Positions 27,630-39,703 of a DNA stretch of 64,000 nt are shown piece after piece. Location: assembly GCF_019469265.1 (NCBI RefSeq), contig NZ_CP048268.1:837501-901500 (forward strand), in the 5' to 3' direction. The DNA is from Lactobacillus panisapium. Lineage in GTDB: Bacteria; Bacillota; Bacilli; Lactobacillales; Lactobacillaceae. The stretch's first letter is position 1. Every line of letters begins with the position of its first letter. A program made the position numbers and the translations under genes. A model generated the notes under the pieces. That model did no database searches. It saw nothing but the letters and a program-made list of their open reading frames with translations, and was not told where the DNA came from.

Positions 27630-27911
27630 ATAAAAAGAGTCTGGAGAAAAAACTATTCTCTTTGATTAACAAAAAGCGTTGAACTTGATGGTTCAACGCT
27701 TTTTAGCATGCGAAAATACGGTTAAGGAAGCATGCAAAAGTCGAAAATAATCTAAAAAAGAAGCTTATAACCTTGAATTTGTAAAGAGTGATAAGGATTC
27801 TGACTTAATAGTCAATTTGGTGAGGTAAGAAGAAAAAGCAAGTAAAACATCATTTCTGGGGCTTTACTTGCTTTTTTTTGTTAAAAAAATTAGTTTCTTC
27901 TCGGACTCATT
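27630..27911. repeat. 282-bp direct repeat, copy 2
   Basis: Second copy of the segment at 22816-23097, starting one base after the PTS stop codon. The hairpin at 27671-27704 is perfect here, while copy 1 has a G-T pair at the same place, and the second hairpin (GCAAGTAAA with TTTACTTGC) is also perfect. Base changes between copies thus keep both stems. It is followed by the operator and promoter of GH39 copy 2. Confidence 0.9.
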
Positions 27912-27965
27912 TGTTTACTGTTAGAATTGCTTGCAAAAATAACGGAAAAATGTTGGTCAGAAAAC

Positions 27966-28055
27966 CTGTGAAATCGACATACTTTTTCTGGTTTTTCGCT
28001 ATAGCAGAGAAAAAATTTAACTCATATACTTAAATTATTGATGTAAGCGTATTAA
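27966..28055 (+). promoter_or_regulatory. AraC-type operator, promoter and cre-like site of GH39 copy 2
   Basis: Half-sites start at 27966 (CTGTGAAATCG) and 27988 (CTGGTTTTTCG). The weak -35 TAGCAG is at 28002-28007 and -10 TATACT at 28025-28030 (17-bp spacer). ATGTAAGCGTATTAA at 28041-28055 is a cre site with one mismatch. The leader from here to the start codon is about 155 bases, much longer than at the sister promoters, and I see no clear terminator in it. Confidence 0.7.
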
Positions 28056-28197
28056 TCGGTGCGATAAAGATAACTTGCATCTTTTTTACTAAGTAATTCA
28101 ATCTTTGGAACGAAAACAGCAAAGTGAATTTTACTTGGCAAAGGCTACTAATCGCACGTAATTCAATTATTTTGACAAAATTAGAAAGGGCAAAAGT

Positions 28198-29664
28198 ATG
28201 CTGAACTTTAAAATAGAGAAAAGTATTCAAACTCCATTTCCGCATTATTGGGAAGTTTGTGTAGGTAGTTGTCACGCTTATACAGCTCTGCGTGAAGATT
28301 ACCGGCAACAATTAACCAAGGCTCATCAAGAATTAGGGTTCAAATATGTCCGTTTTCATGGTCTGTTTGATGATGAGATGAGTGTTTGCATTGAAAATTT
28401 TGACTTTAATGGTCAATCCCAAGGCATTACCTATAATTTTGGTAATATTGATAATATTATCGACTTTTTGTTGCGCATTGGTATGAAGCCATTTCTCGAA
28501 TTAGGTTTTATGCCAACATGTCTGGCTTCCGGCGAAAATAAAATTTTTGCCTATGGCGGCAATAATACTATGCCTAAATCTGATCAAGCGTGGGAAGAAT
28601 TAATTGAGAAGTTTATTACTCACATCATTGCCCGCTATGGTAGGGAAGAAGTTGAATCTTGGTTTTTTGAAGTTTGGAACGAACCAAATCTGCCTCTATT
28701 CTTTGCCGGCACTCAAAAGGATTATTTTCACCTTTATGAAATAACAGTTAAAACAGCTAAGCAAATTGATGAAAAACTACAATTCGGTGGCCCAGCAACT
28801 TCATATAATTCTTGGGTACCAGAAATGATTGCTTTTTGTGAACAAAATAATGTGCCTCTTGACTTCATTTCAACGCATCATTATCCAACAGATGATCCAC
28901 TATGGCAAAGCGGAATGGATATTGAGGAATTCTTTAAGAAGACTGGCGGTAAAAAGACAGACTATCACCGGGGCATTTTAAAAGAAATGACGAGTAGGAC
29001 TAAGAAGCAGGCGGGAAAATATCCGCTGTATTATACTGAATGGAATGTTTCAGCCATGCTGGGTGATCATATTCACGATGAGCCTTATGCGGCTGCAATG
29101 GTCGCCAAAACCTTAGCAGATAATGATGGTTTAGTTGATGGTTATTCATTTTGGACTTTTAGTGATATTTTTGAAGAGCAATCGCAAAAGCCGGGAGAAT
29201 TTCACGGTGGCTTCGGTCTTCAAACTGTTGATGGAATCGAAAAACCTGTCTATCGCATTTTTGAAATCTTTCACCAATTAGGAACAAGCCGGGTTAAAAT
29301 TACTGCCAATCAGGAAAAAACAGCAGAAGTATTGGCTACTAGAAAGGCTAACGACTTGCAACTCGTAGTCTATAACCACAATGTTCCAAGCGGGAAGATT
29401 CAAACTGAAAAAGTAGCAATTGATCTTGCTTCTAGCCATTCGGACACTTGTTTAGTGCAGAGAATTGATGATGATAATGCCAATCCAATTAAAGAATGGG
29501 TTAAGATGGGAAGTCCGGAATATCTTAAGCAGGATGAAGTAGAACAGCTTAAGCAAGCAGCGCTATTGCAAAATGAACAGCTGACTATTTCAGATGGACG
29601 ACTGGAACTGGAAATGCCGCCACATTCATGTGCATTTGTCACTGTTAATAATTATTTTAATTAA
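28198..29664 (+). CDS. GH39 beta-xylosidase-type glycoside hydrolase, copy 2 (488 aa)
   Basis: The same length as copy 1 with gapless alignment over most of the chain; catalytic Glu162 in EVWNEPN and Glu281 in YTEWNVS are kept. Differences lie mainly in the C-terminal beta domain and surface helices. No signal peptide. It is a single-gene unit: promoter and AraC-type operator upstream at 27966, terminator at 29679 downstream. Its third-position base choice is less AT-rich than copy 1, so the two copies are not a very recent duplication. They may act on the same linkage but answer to different regulators. Confidence 0.88.
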   Translation: MLNFKIEKSIQTPFPHYWEVCVGSCHAYTALREDYRQQLTKAHQELGFKYVRFHGLFDDEMSVCIENFDFNGQSQGITYNFGNIDNIIDFLLRIGMKPFLELGFMPTCLASGENKIFAYGGNNTMPKSDQAWEELIEKFITHIIARYGREEVESWFFEVWNEPNLPLFFAGTQKDYFHLYEITVKTAKQIDEKLQFGGPATSYNSWVPEMIAFCEQNNVPLDFISTHHYPTDDPLWQSGMDIEEFFKKTGGKKTDYHRGILKEMTSRTKKQAGKYPLYYTEWNVSAMLGDHIHDEPYAAAMVAKTLADNDGLVDGYSFWTFSDIFEEQSQKPGEFHGGFGLQTVDGIEKPVYRIFEIFHQLGTSRVKITANQEKTAEVLATRKANDLQLVVYNHNVPSGKIQTEKVAIDLASSHSDTCLVQRIDDDNANPIKEWVKMGSPEYLKQDEVEQLKQAALLQNEQLTISDGRLELEMPPHSCAFVTVNNYFN

Positions 29665-29678
29665 GAGTAAAAGAGAAG

Positions 29679-29710
29679 GTCAGACGAAATTTACCTAGTC
29701 TGGCTTTTTT
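29679..29710 (+). terminator. intrinsic terminator after GH39 copy 2
   Basis: GTCAGAC at 29679-29685 pairs with GTCTGGC at 29698-29704 and is followed by six T residues. Confidence 0.8.
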
Positions 29711-29740
29711 GGTGCATTTAATTATTAATAAAAAAAGAAT

Positions 29741-29829
29741 CTGTGAAACCGCCATAGTTTCTCTGGCTTTTGGCTATGGTTATATTACTAAATTGCTAAT
29801 ATACTTGGTAAGAAATGAAAGCGATTAAG
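29741..29829 (+). promoter_or_regulatory. AraC-type operator, promoter and cre-like site of the cellobiose-type PTS operon
   Basis: Half-sites begin at 29741 (CTGTGAAACCG) and 29763 (CTGGCTTTTGG). -35 TGGTTA is at 29777-29782 and -10 TATACT at 29800-29805, spacer 17 bp. ATGAAAGCGATTAAG at 29815-29829 is a cre-like site with two mismatches, placed just after the -10 as at 14002 and 28041. Confidence 0.75.
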
Positions 29830-29849
29830 CGATTTAAGGAGTATAGAAA

Positions 29850-32559
<2,710 letters not shown>

Positions 32560-32561
32560 AA

Positions 32562-32882
32562 ATGGCTGAAAAAACCATTATGCTGTGCTGTTCCGCAGGA
32601 ATGAGTACAAGTTTATTAGTAACCAAAATGAAAAAAGCTGCAGAAGAACAAGGTAAAGATGTTGAAATCTTTGCTGTTCCAGCAGCTGAAGCAGATGACA
32701 AAATTGCGCAGGGCAATATTAATTGCATTTTGCTCGGACCGCAAGTTCGTTATATGGAAAATGAATTCAAGCAAAAAGTAGAAGGGAAAAATATTGGTTT
32801 AGCCGTGATTGACATGCAAGCGTATGGCTTAATGGATGGTGCCAAAGTTCTTGCTCAAGCATACCAATTGATGGGTAAATAA
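32562..32882 (+). CDS. celA: lactose/cellobiose-family PTS EIIB (106 aa)
   Basis: A small soluble phosphocarrier. The P-loop CCSAGMSTSLL at residues 9-19 holds the phosphorylated Cys, and the GPQVRYM segment near 65 is typical. It starts two bases after the GH1 stop codon with GAGGAG overlapping the end of that gene. It passes phosphate from an EIIA to the sugar bound by the EIIC encoded upstream. No EIIA gene follows. Confidence 0.93.
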   Translation: MAEKTIMLCCSAGMSTSLLVTKMKKAAEEQGKDVEIFAVPAAEADDKIAQGNINCILLGPQVRYMENEFKQKVEGKNIGLAVIDMQAYGLMDGAKVLAQAYQLMGK

Positions 32883-33134
32883 CGATTTTTTATTCAGTAT
32901 TGGCGGTAATTAAATTACATAACGATAAAATTGATTAAAATCGACAAATGTAGCCGATTGCTTTTACAAAAAAGTTTGTTAATGCTTACGATTGTAAACA
33001 TTTTGGAATAATAACAAAATTTCACATTGGATTTTAAAAAAGCTTATTTTTGCAATTAAATAACTTGAAAAAGCCCCATTTTTGGCTTAAAAAACGGTAT
33101 AATTGGCAGAGAAACGAAGGGAGCTTTTTTACCA

Positions 33135-33311
33135 ATGATGTGTGATAATTTGTTTTTTAAGATTGTTTGGGTAATAGTTTACGGCATTACCGCTTACTTT
33201 ACATTTACTAACCAGATGATGATGGCAATGTACTGGATGGCTGGAGGCATGTTTGCTCAAGCTGTTGTTGATCTTGTTTATCATTTTTGGCCAAAGCAAC
33301 GCAAATGCTAA
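33135..33311 (+). CDS. small Met-rich membrane protein, unknown function (58 aa)
   Basis: Begins MMCDNLFFKIVWVIV and has two hydrophobic stretches separated by a short TNQMMMAMYWMAGGM segment, unusually rich in methionine; it ends in basic WPKQRKC. A TATAAT box lies at 33098-33103 and GAAGGGAG at 33115-33122, though the spacing to the ATG is long (12 bases). A strong terminator follows the stop codon at once. Having its own promoter and terminator supports a real gene. I recognise no family. Confidence 0.55.
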   Translation: MMCDNLFFKIVWVIVYGITAYFTFTNQMMMAMYWMAGGMFAQAVVDLVYHFWPKQRKC

Positions 33312-33339
33312 AAAAGACAGTCAGAAGACTGTCTTTTTT
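33312..33339. terminator. bidirectional intrinsic terminator
   Basis: AAAAGACAGTC at 33312-33322 pairs perfectly with GACTGTCTTTT at 33327-33337. T runs on both strands let it end the small membrane protein gene and the convergent hydrolase gene. Confidence 0.9.
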
Positions 33340-34349
33340 TATTGGTCATTTTCTTTTAAAAAACTTTGGATGATTTTTTCTCGCATAGTCAGAAAAATTT
33401 GATTATGACCGGTGGGATGAATTCTATTAGTCAATAAAATCAACCCGGATTTGCGCACGCGATCAAGCAAAAGCAAGACGCCTGTAAAGCCAGTGTGCAA
33501 AATCAAAGGATAGTGCAATTCAGGATCAAAACGAAGGTCCCAGCCCCAAGAACGGGGCTGAAGTCCTGCAGGATTTTTATTATCAAAGAGCTGGGCAATA
33601 ACTTCTTGATTAAGCGGTAAGACGTCTCGCTCGATTCCCAAGTAGCCCTGACAAATTTTGATTAAGTCAAGCATTGATGAAAAAAGTCCCGCAGAACCGC
33701 AATCACTGCCTAACTGGCGGGCTTTGGGATCATGAGGTACGCCTTGAAGCAATTGATCATTGAGCCAGACGGTTGGCACACAGTTATTTTTAACAGGGGA
33801 AAAAGTCGTATCTGGCAAATCCATTGGCGCAATAATTTCTGACATCCCCACATCTTGGACTGGGCGACCGTAGATTTTTTTAACGACCAAGCCTAACAAA
33901 ATAAAATTGGTATCCGCATAGCGCATCTTATGTTCAAATTCGTTTGTCACTGGAAGATGAATGATTGCATTGAGCAGCTCGTCATGATTTAGCTGATCGC
34001 GGTGATCAATCCAACCGCGAATGCCGCTAGTATGTGTTAAGAGGTGAAAGAGCCTAACTCTTGGATCCTTAAATTCGGGAATAAAATCAGTCAATGGCTC
34101 GGTAAAATTAAGTTTTCCATTTTGATATAGTTTTAATAAGATGTTTTCAGTAATCAAAACTTTTGTGAGGCTGGCTAAATCGTATTGGGCAAAGGGACTA
34201 AGTTGGGTCACTTTGGGATATGTACTAGCAAAACCAATGGTTGAGGTAAATACTTGCTTGTTTTTAATAAAAGCATAGTTGACGCCAGGAACAATTCGCT
34301 CCGTGACCATCGATTCAATTAAGCTTTGAGTGGTTGAATAATCAATCAT
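33339..34349 (-). CDS. beta-lactamase-fold serine hydrolase (336 aa)
   Basis: A class C beta-lactamase/penicillin-binding-protein-like protein. The three active-site elements are visible: SLTK near residue 60 (Ser nucleophile and Lys), YADTN near 143 (Tyr-x-Asn type), and HTGFTG near 284 (KTG-like). No signal peptide or lipobox is seen, so it is probably a cytoplasmic esterase or peptidase rather than a secreted beta-lactamase. The ribosome site GAAGGAC precedes the ATG. It is alone between terminators; no link to the sugar genes is evident. Confidence 0.82.
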   Translation of the reverse strand: MIDYSTTQSLIESMVTERIVPGVNYAFIKNKQVFTSTIGFASTYPKVTQLSPFAQYDLASLTKVLITENILLKLYQNGKLNFTEPLTDFIPEFKDPRVRLFHLLTHTSGIRGWIDHRDQLNHDELLNAIIHLPVTNEFEHKMRYADTNFILLGLVVKKIYGRPVQDVGMSEIIAPMDLPDTTFSPVKNNCVPTVWLNDQLLQGVPHDPKARQLGSDCGSAGLFSSMLDLIKICQGYLGIERDVLPLNQEVIAQLFDNKNPAGLQPRSWGWDLRFDPELHYPLILHTGFTGVLLLLDRVRKSGLILLTNRIHPTGHNQIFLTMREKIIQSFLKENDQ

Positions 34350-34533
34350 AAAATTTGTCCTTCGGTAAAATGTTTCTCATTCTATTATATACAATTACAA
34401 GGCTATTTTATGGTTTAAAGTTATTAAATCTAGGCAAAAAGGTTAAGACTTATATTTGTCTTAAGTTGCTAATTTGTTAGTAAGATTAACCTTAACTTAT
34501 ATATGTTAAAAAAATTGTTTTATGGTGTTTTTG

Positions 34534-34572
34534 ATAAAAGCGCTTGCAGCTGCTTATTGATGATGCTATATT
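34534..34572 (+). promoter_or_regulatory. promoter with overlapping cre site of the bgl operon
   Basis: -35 TTGCAG at 34544-34549 and -10 TATATT at 34567-34572 are 17 bp apart. ATAAAAGCGCTTGCA at 34534-34548 is a cre site with one mismatch, covering the -35. The same AGCGCTTGCA arrangement is found at the other RAT-controlled PTS promoter (43892-43929). Confidence 0.7.
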
Positions 34573-34599
34573 AGCTTTAATAAAAGAAACACGTGATTT

Positions 34600-36639
<2,040 letters not shown>

Positions 36640-36675
36640 CATGCTACAGGTTTTAATTTTAAAAAGGAGAAACGA

Positions 36676-38079
36676 ATGAAAAAATTTGCGAAGGATTTTT
36701 TATGGGGCGCATCATCTTCTGCCTTTCAAATTGAAGGTGCCTGGAATGAAGCGGGTAAAGGTGAATCGATTGCCGACTTTAACTCTTTTAAACACTCAAC
36801 AGAACAAGCAGATACTAAAATTGCTAGTGATTTTTACCATCACTATCGTGAAGACATTAAATTAATGAAGGAATTAGGATTAAATGTTTATCGTTTTTCT
36901 ATTTCCTGGTCAAGAATCATTCCTGATGGTGATGGCGAAGTGAACCCAGAAGGAATTAACTTTTATAATCAAGTGATCGATTGTTTACTAGAAAATGGTA
37001 TTACACCTTTTGTTACGCTATACCACTTTGATTTGCCCTATGCGTTAGTTTTAAAGTATAATGGCTGGCAAGATAGGGCGTGTGTTGCCGCATTTAGACG
37101 GTATGCCCAGATTTGCTTCAATGCTTTTGGGGACCGAGTAAAAAATTGGCAGGTAATCAACGAGCAGAATTTAATGATTAGGGTTGACGAGCGCATGAAC
37201 ATGGATCATGTTCCGGTTAAAGATAGGGAACGGATTAGGGCGCAAATGGATTATCATATGTTTTTAGCAAATGCATATGCGGTTAATGATTGTCATGCAA
37301 TCATCCCAAATAGCCAAGTAGGTCCAGCTGTTTCGGCTACCATGACATATCCGATTTCCAGCAAGCCCAAGGATGTATGGGCTGCCAAAATGAATGATAA
37401 TTTCAAAACTAATTATGCTTTGGAAATGTACTGCTTTGGCCGCTATCCTGGATATTATTTAGAATACTTAAGTAAACTAGACATTTTACCGGACTTTGAA
37501 GCTGGGGATCTGGCACTTTTGGAAGAAGCCAAGCCAGATTTTATTGCAGTAAATTATTATCGTACATTAGCTACACGCTATTTTCCAGCTGACGAAAAGC
37601 ATCCCTTAGGCAGTCGCAAACATGATGTTGACTTTGATTTAGTGGGCTATTTTAAAACTGAGCAGAATCCTAATCTTAAATCAACTGAATATGGCGCACA
37701 AATTGATCCATTAGGGCTGAGAATGGTTTTAAACGAATATTATCATCAGTTTCGATTGCCACTAATTATTACTGAAAATGGTTTGGGTACAGGCGATCAT
37801 TTAAGTGCTGATGGCAAAATTCATGATCAATATCGGATCGCATATTTACGAGATCATATTGCTGCTTGTTACGATGCTATTCAAGATGGCGTAGAGCTAG
37901 TTGGGTATTGTCCGTGGTCAGTGATGGATTTATTAAGCTCACATCAAGGATTTAAGAAGCGTTATGGCTTTATTTATGTCAATCGGACTGATGATAACTT
38001 AAAAGACATGCAGCGCATTCCTAAAGACAGTTTTTATTGGTACCAAAATGTTATCAAGAATAATGGTTTAACAGACTAA
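36676..38079 (+). CDS. GH1 6-phospho-beta-glucosidase (467 aa)
   Basis: A cytoplasmic enzyme that splits the phosphorylated beta-glucoside from the PTS just upstream. Motifs: FLWGASSSAFQIEGA, acid/base in VINEQNLM, nucleophile in ITENGLGTGD, and KRYGFIYV with KDSFYWYQ at the end. Length is standard for the family. AAAGGAGA ribosome site. The second gene of the bgl operon. It is more like the GH1 at 31126 in its N-terminus (both have NEQ after the acid/base) than the one at 24276. Confidence 0.93.
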   Translation: MKKFAKDFLWGASSSAFQIEGAWNEAGKGESIADFNSFKHSTEQADTKIASDFYHHYREDIKLMKELGLNVYRFSISWSRIIPDGDGEVNPEGINFYNQVIDCLLENGITPFVTLYHFDLPYALVLKYNGWQDRACVAAFRRYAQICFNAFGDRVKNWQVINEQNLMIRVDERMNMDHVPVKDRERIRAQMDYHMFLANAYAVNDCHAIIPNSQVGPAVSATMTYPISSKPKDVWAAKMNDNFKTNYALEMYCFGRYPGYYLEYLSKLDILPDFEAGDLALLEEAKPDFIAVNYYRTLATRYFPADEKHPLGSRKHDVDFDLVGYFKTEQNPNLKSTEYGAQIDPLGLRMVLNEYYHQFRLPLIITENGLGTGDHLSADGKIHDQYRIAYLRDHIAACYDAIQDGVELVGYCPWSVMDLLSSHQGFKKRYGFIYVNRTDDNLKDMQRIPKDSFYWYQNVIKNNGLTD

Positions 38080-38100
38080 AAAAGATAAGGCGCAAGGTTA

Positions 38101-38952
38101 ATGCAAGTATTGAAAGTCCTGAATAATTCACTTATTTTGGCGCTCGACCGGTCAGGTAATGAATGTATCTTAATGGGAAAAGGAATAGGTTATCATAAGG
38201 CCATCGGTTGTCCTATTCAAAAAAAGGAAATTCAAAAAGTTTTTGTTCTTACTGATAATAAGAAGTTAAAAGAATTTGTTCAGTTGGCAAATAATATTCC
38301 TGATCAGTATTTGACTTTAGTTAAGGAAATCATTGATTTTGCCGCCAGTCAATATCAGATCAAAGTGCGTGATTACCTCTATTTGTCACTAGCAGATCAT
38401 CTATCGTTTGTCGTTAAGCGGGTAAAAGCAGGTAAAAGTGGGCCAAATTTTGATTATCCAGATGTAATGGTACACCATCCAGAAGAGTATGAAATTGGCA
38501 AGTTTGCTTTAAGCTTAATCAAAAAGAGACTAAAAATTGAATTACCTAAAAGCGAGGCGACAGTTATTGGGCTGCATTTTATTGATGCCGAAATAACTAT
38601 TTCAAAGTCCAATAAAAATAATAACGTTGCTCAACTAGTGTCCAATTTAGAAAAAATAGTTAAAAGGTCAATTGGTAGACCGATTGACACTGACACAATT
38701 ACTTACACACGCTTTTTGACTCATCTTAATTATTTTGCCGAGCGAGTTTATGATCATAAATTATTTCCTGACGAAGATCGAGAAAATTTGTACCAAGACC
38801 TTGCTAATAAAATGCCGTTAGAAGTTGAAATTATTAATCATATTGCTAGTTTTATTGCGCAAAATTATCATCTGCAAATTACCAAGCAAGAAAAAATTTA
38901 TTTGTTAATTCATTTGCACAAAATTGTTGCTGAAGAGATAAACGAACAGTAG
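38101..38952 (+). CDS. BglG/LicT-family transcription antiterminator (283 aa)
   Basis: Binds RAT RNA and prevents termination. The N-terminal RNA-binding CAT domain (1-56, LKVLNNSLILALDRSGNE then GKGIGYHKAIG) is followed by two PRD domains (about 65-170 and 172-283) with the phosphorylatable histidines seen in LADHLSFV, GLHFIDAE, LTHLNYFAERV and LLIHLHKI. It is the last gene of the bgl operon, rather than the first as often in E. coli. It can control its own operon through the RAT at 34600 and, because it is the only such protein in the window, possibly the PTS at 41759 through the RAT at 43846. Confidence 0.95.
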   Translation: MQVLKVLNNSLILALDRSGNECILMGKGIGYHKAIGCPIQKKEIQKVFVLTDNKKLKEFVQLANNIPDQYLTLVKEIIDFAASQYQIKVRDYLYLSLADHLSFVVKRVKAGKSGPNFDYPDVMVHHPEEYEIGKFALSLIKKRLKIELPKSEATVIGLHFIDAEITISKSNKNNNVAQLVSNLEKIVKRSIGRPIDTDTITYTRFLTHLNYFAERVYDHKLFPDEDRENLYQDLANKMPLEVEIINHIASFIAQNYHLQITKQEKIYLLIHLHKIVAEEINEQ

Positions 38953-39110
38953 TTTAATTTTGGCGGGTCATTAAGGCGATTAGTTTTATTGTTTCACTCC
39001 AAAATAAGCTGCTTATTTTATTGCGCATTTTGAGATTGGTCAGGGAATGGGGAGAATTTTAAGAAATGACATATTAAAATTAAAAATCATACTTTATACG
39101 AGAAAATCTC

Positions 39111-39139
39111 TTGACATTAGCCTCGCCTTCAAGCATAAT
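39111..39139 (+). promoter_or_regulatory. promoter of the tRNA pair
   Basis: Consensus -35 TTGACA at 39111-39116, 17-bp spacer, -10 CATAAT at 39134-39139, ending 15 bases before the first tRNA. The ~150 bases upstream, back to the antiterminator gene, show no other feature. Confidence 0.8.
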
Positions 39140-39154
39140 AATTAATGTTGATTT

Positions 39155-39226
39155 TGCCCGTTGGTCAAATGGTTAAGACGCCACCCTCTCAAGGTGGAGT
39201 TACGAGTTCAATTCTCGTACGGGTGA
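39155..39226 (+). tRNA. tRNA-Glu (anticodon CTC)
   Basis: A 72-base cloverleaf can be folded: 7-bp acceptor, D arm GTCAAATGGTTAAGAC, anticodon arm CCACC-CTCTCAA-GGTGG with CTC at positions 34-36, and T arm ACGAG-TTCAATT-CTCGT. The body is clearly tRNA-Glu like. Odd points: the first pair is U1-G72 instead of the usual G-C, and the anticodon is CTC where low-GC Firmicutes normally rely on TTC for both Glu codons. CCA is not encoded. Confidence 0.85.
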
Positions 39227-39234
39227 TTTAACAC

Positions 39235-39306
39235 TGGGATATAGCCAAATGGTAAGGCACAGGTTTCTGGTTCCTGCATGTTTCGGTTCGAGCCCGGATA
39301 TCCCAA
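39235..39306 (+). tRNA. tRNA-Gln (anticodon CTG)
   Basis: A 72-base cloverleaf: acceptor TGGGATA/TATCCCA, D arm GCCAAATGGTAAGGC, anticodon arm CAGGT-TTCTGGT-TCCTG with CTG, T arm TTCGG-TTCGAGC-CCGGA. U1-A72 is normal for tRNA-Gln. The pair 31-39 is a T-T mismatch. It is co-transcribed with the tRNA-Glu eight bases upstream. Like that gene, it is a C34 isoacceptor and would be supplementary to the usual TTG form. Confidence 0.85.
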
Positions 39307-39317
39307 TAATTGTGATT

Positions 39318-39370
39318 TGTCTTAGTTTCAACTAGCTTAAAACGTTGATACTAAGGCATTTTTATTTTCT
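39318..39370 (+). terminator. intrinsic terminator of the tRNA pair
   Basis: TGTCTTAGTTTCAAC at 39318-39332 pairs with GTTGATACTAAGGCA (one T-T mismatch, one G-T pair), followed by TTTTTATTTT. Confidence 0.9.
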
Positions 39371-39633
39371 TAGATTATTCTATTAAGGTTAAAGAAAGTA
39401 TATTTTAACTTATATAGTTACTTTAAAATAAGATTTTCTGAGTTAACACTATGGCAAATAAATTCTAGGATTAAGAAATAAAAAAATTATATCTAATCTT
39501 AAAACAATAATAAGAAGCGTAAAGAAAACAATTTCTAAAATATTGGAATATTTGTTGTAATTATCGGATAAATAAAGCATAAGCGGTAATCCTTAAAATC
39601 TATTGTAAACAATAGGATAAGTAATTAGAAAAC
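39371..39633. other. AT-rich intergenic stretch without visible genes
   Basis: Between the tRNA terminator and the terminator of the small membrane protein gene. I see no open frame with a ribosome site, no strong hairpin and no repeat. Confidence 0.6.
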
Positions 39634-39673
39634 AAAAGACTAACATCTTCAAAATATCCGAAGTTAGTCTTTT
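39634..39673. terminator. intrinsic terminator, mainly for the minus-strand gene
   Basis: AAAAGACTAA at 39634-39643 pairs with TTAGTCTTTT at 39664-39673, and the inner CTTC/GAAG extends the stem past a small bulge. A-rich flanks give a T tail on the minus strand. Confidence 0.75.
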
Positions 39674-39703
39674 ATTATGTATGAGTGTATAAATAAACAT
39701 AGT

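Noticed and set aside
22816..27911. Insertion sequence or composite transposon
   Set aside because: The repeats contain no transposase frame and no terminal inverted repeats, and I saw no target-site duplication, so they are called direct repeats only.
28040..28197. Possible riboswitch in the long leader of GH39 copy 2
   Set aside because: I looked for a terminator/antiterminator pair or a known aptamer core and saw none; a long leader alone is not enough.
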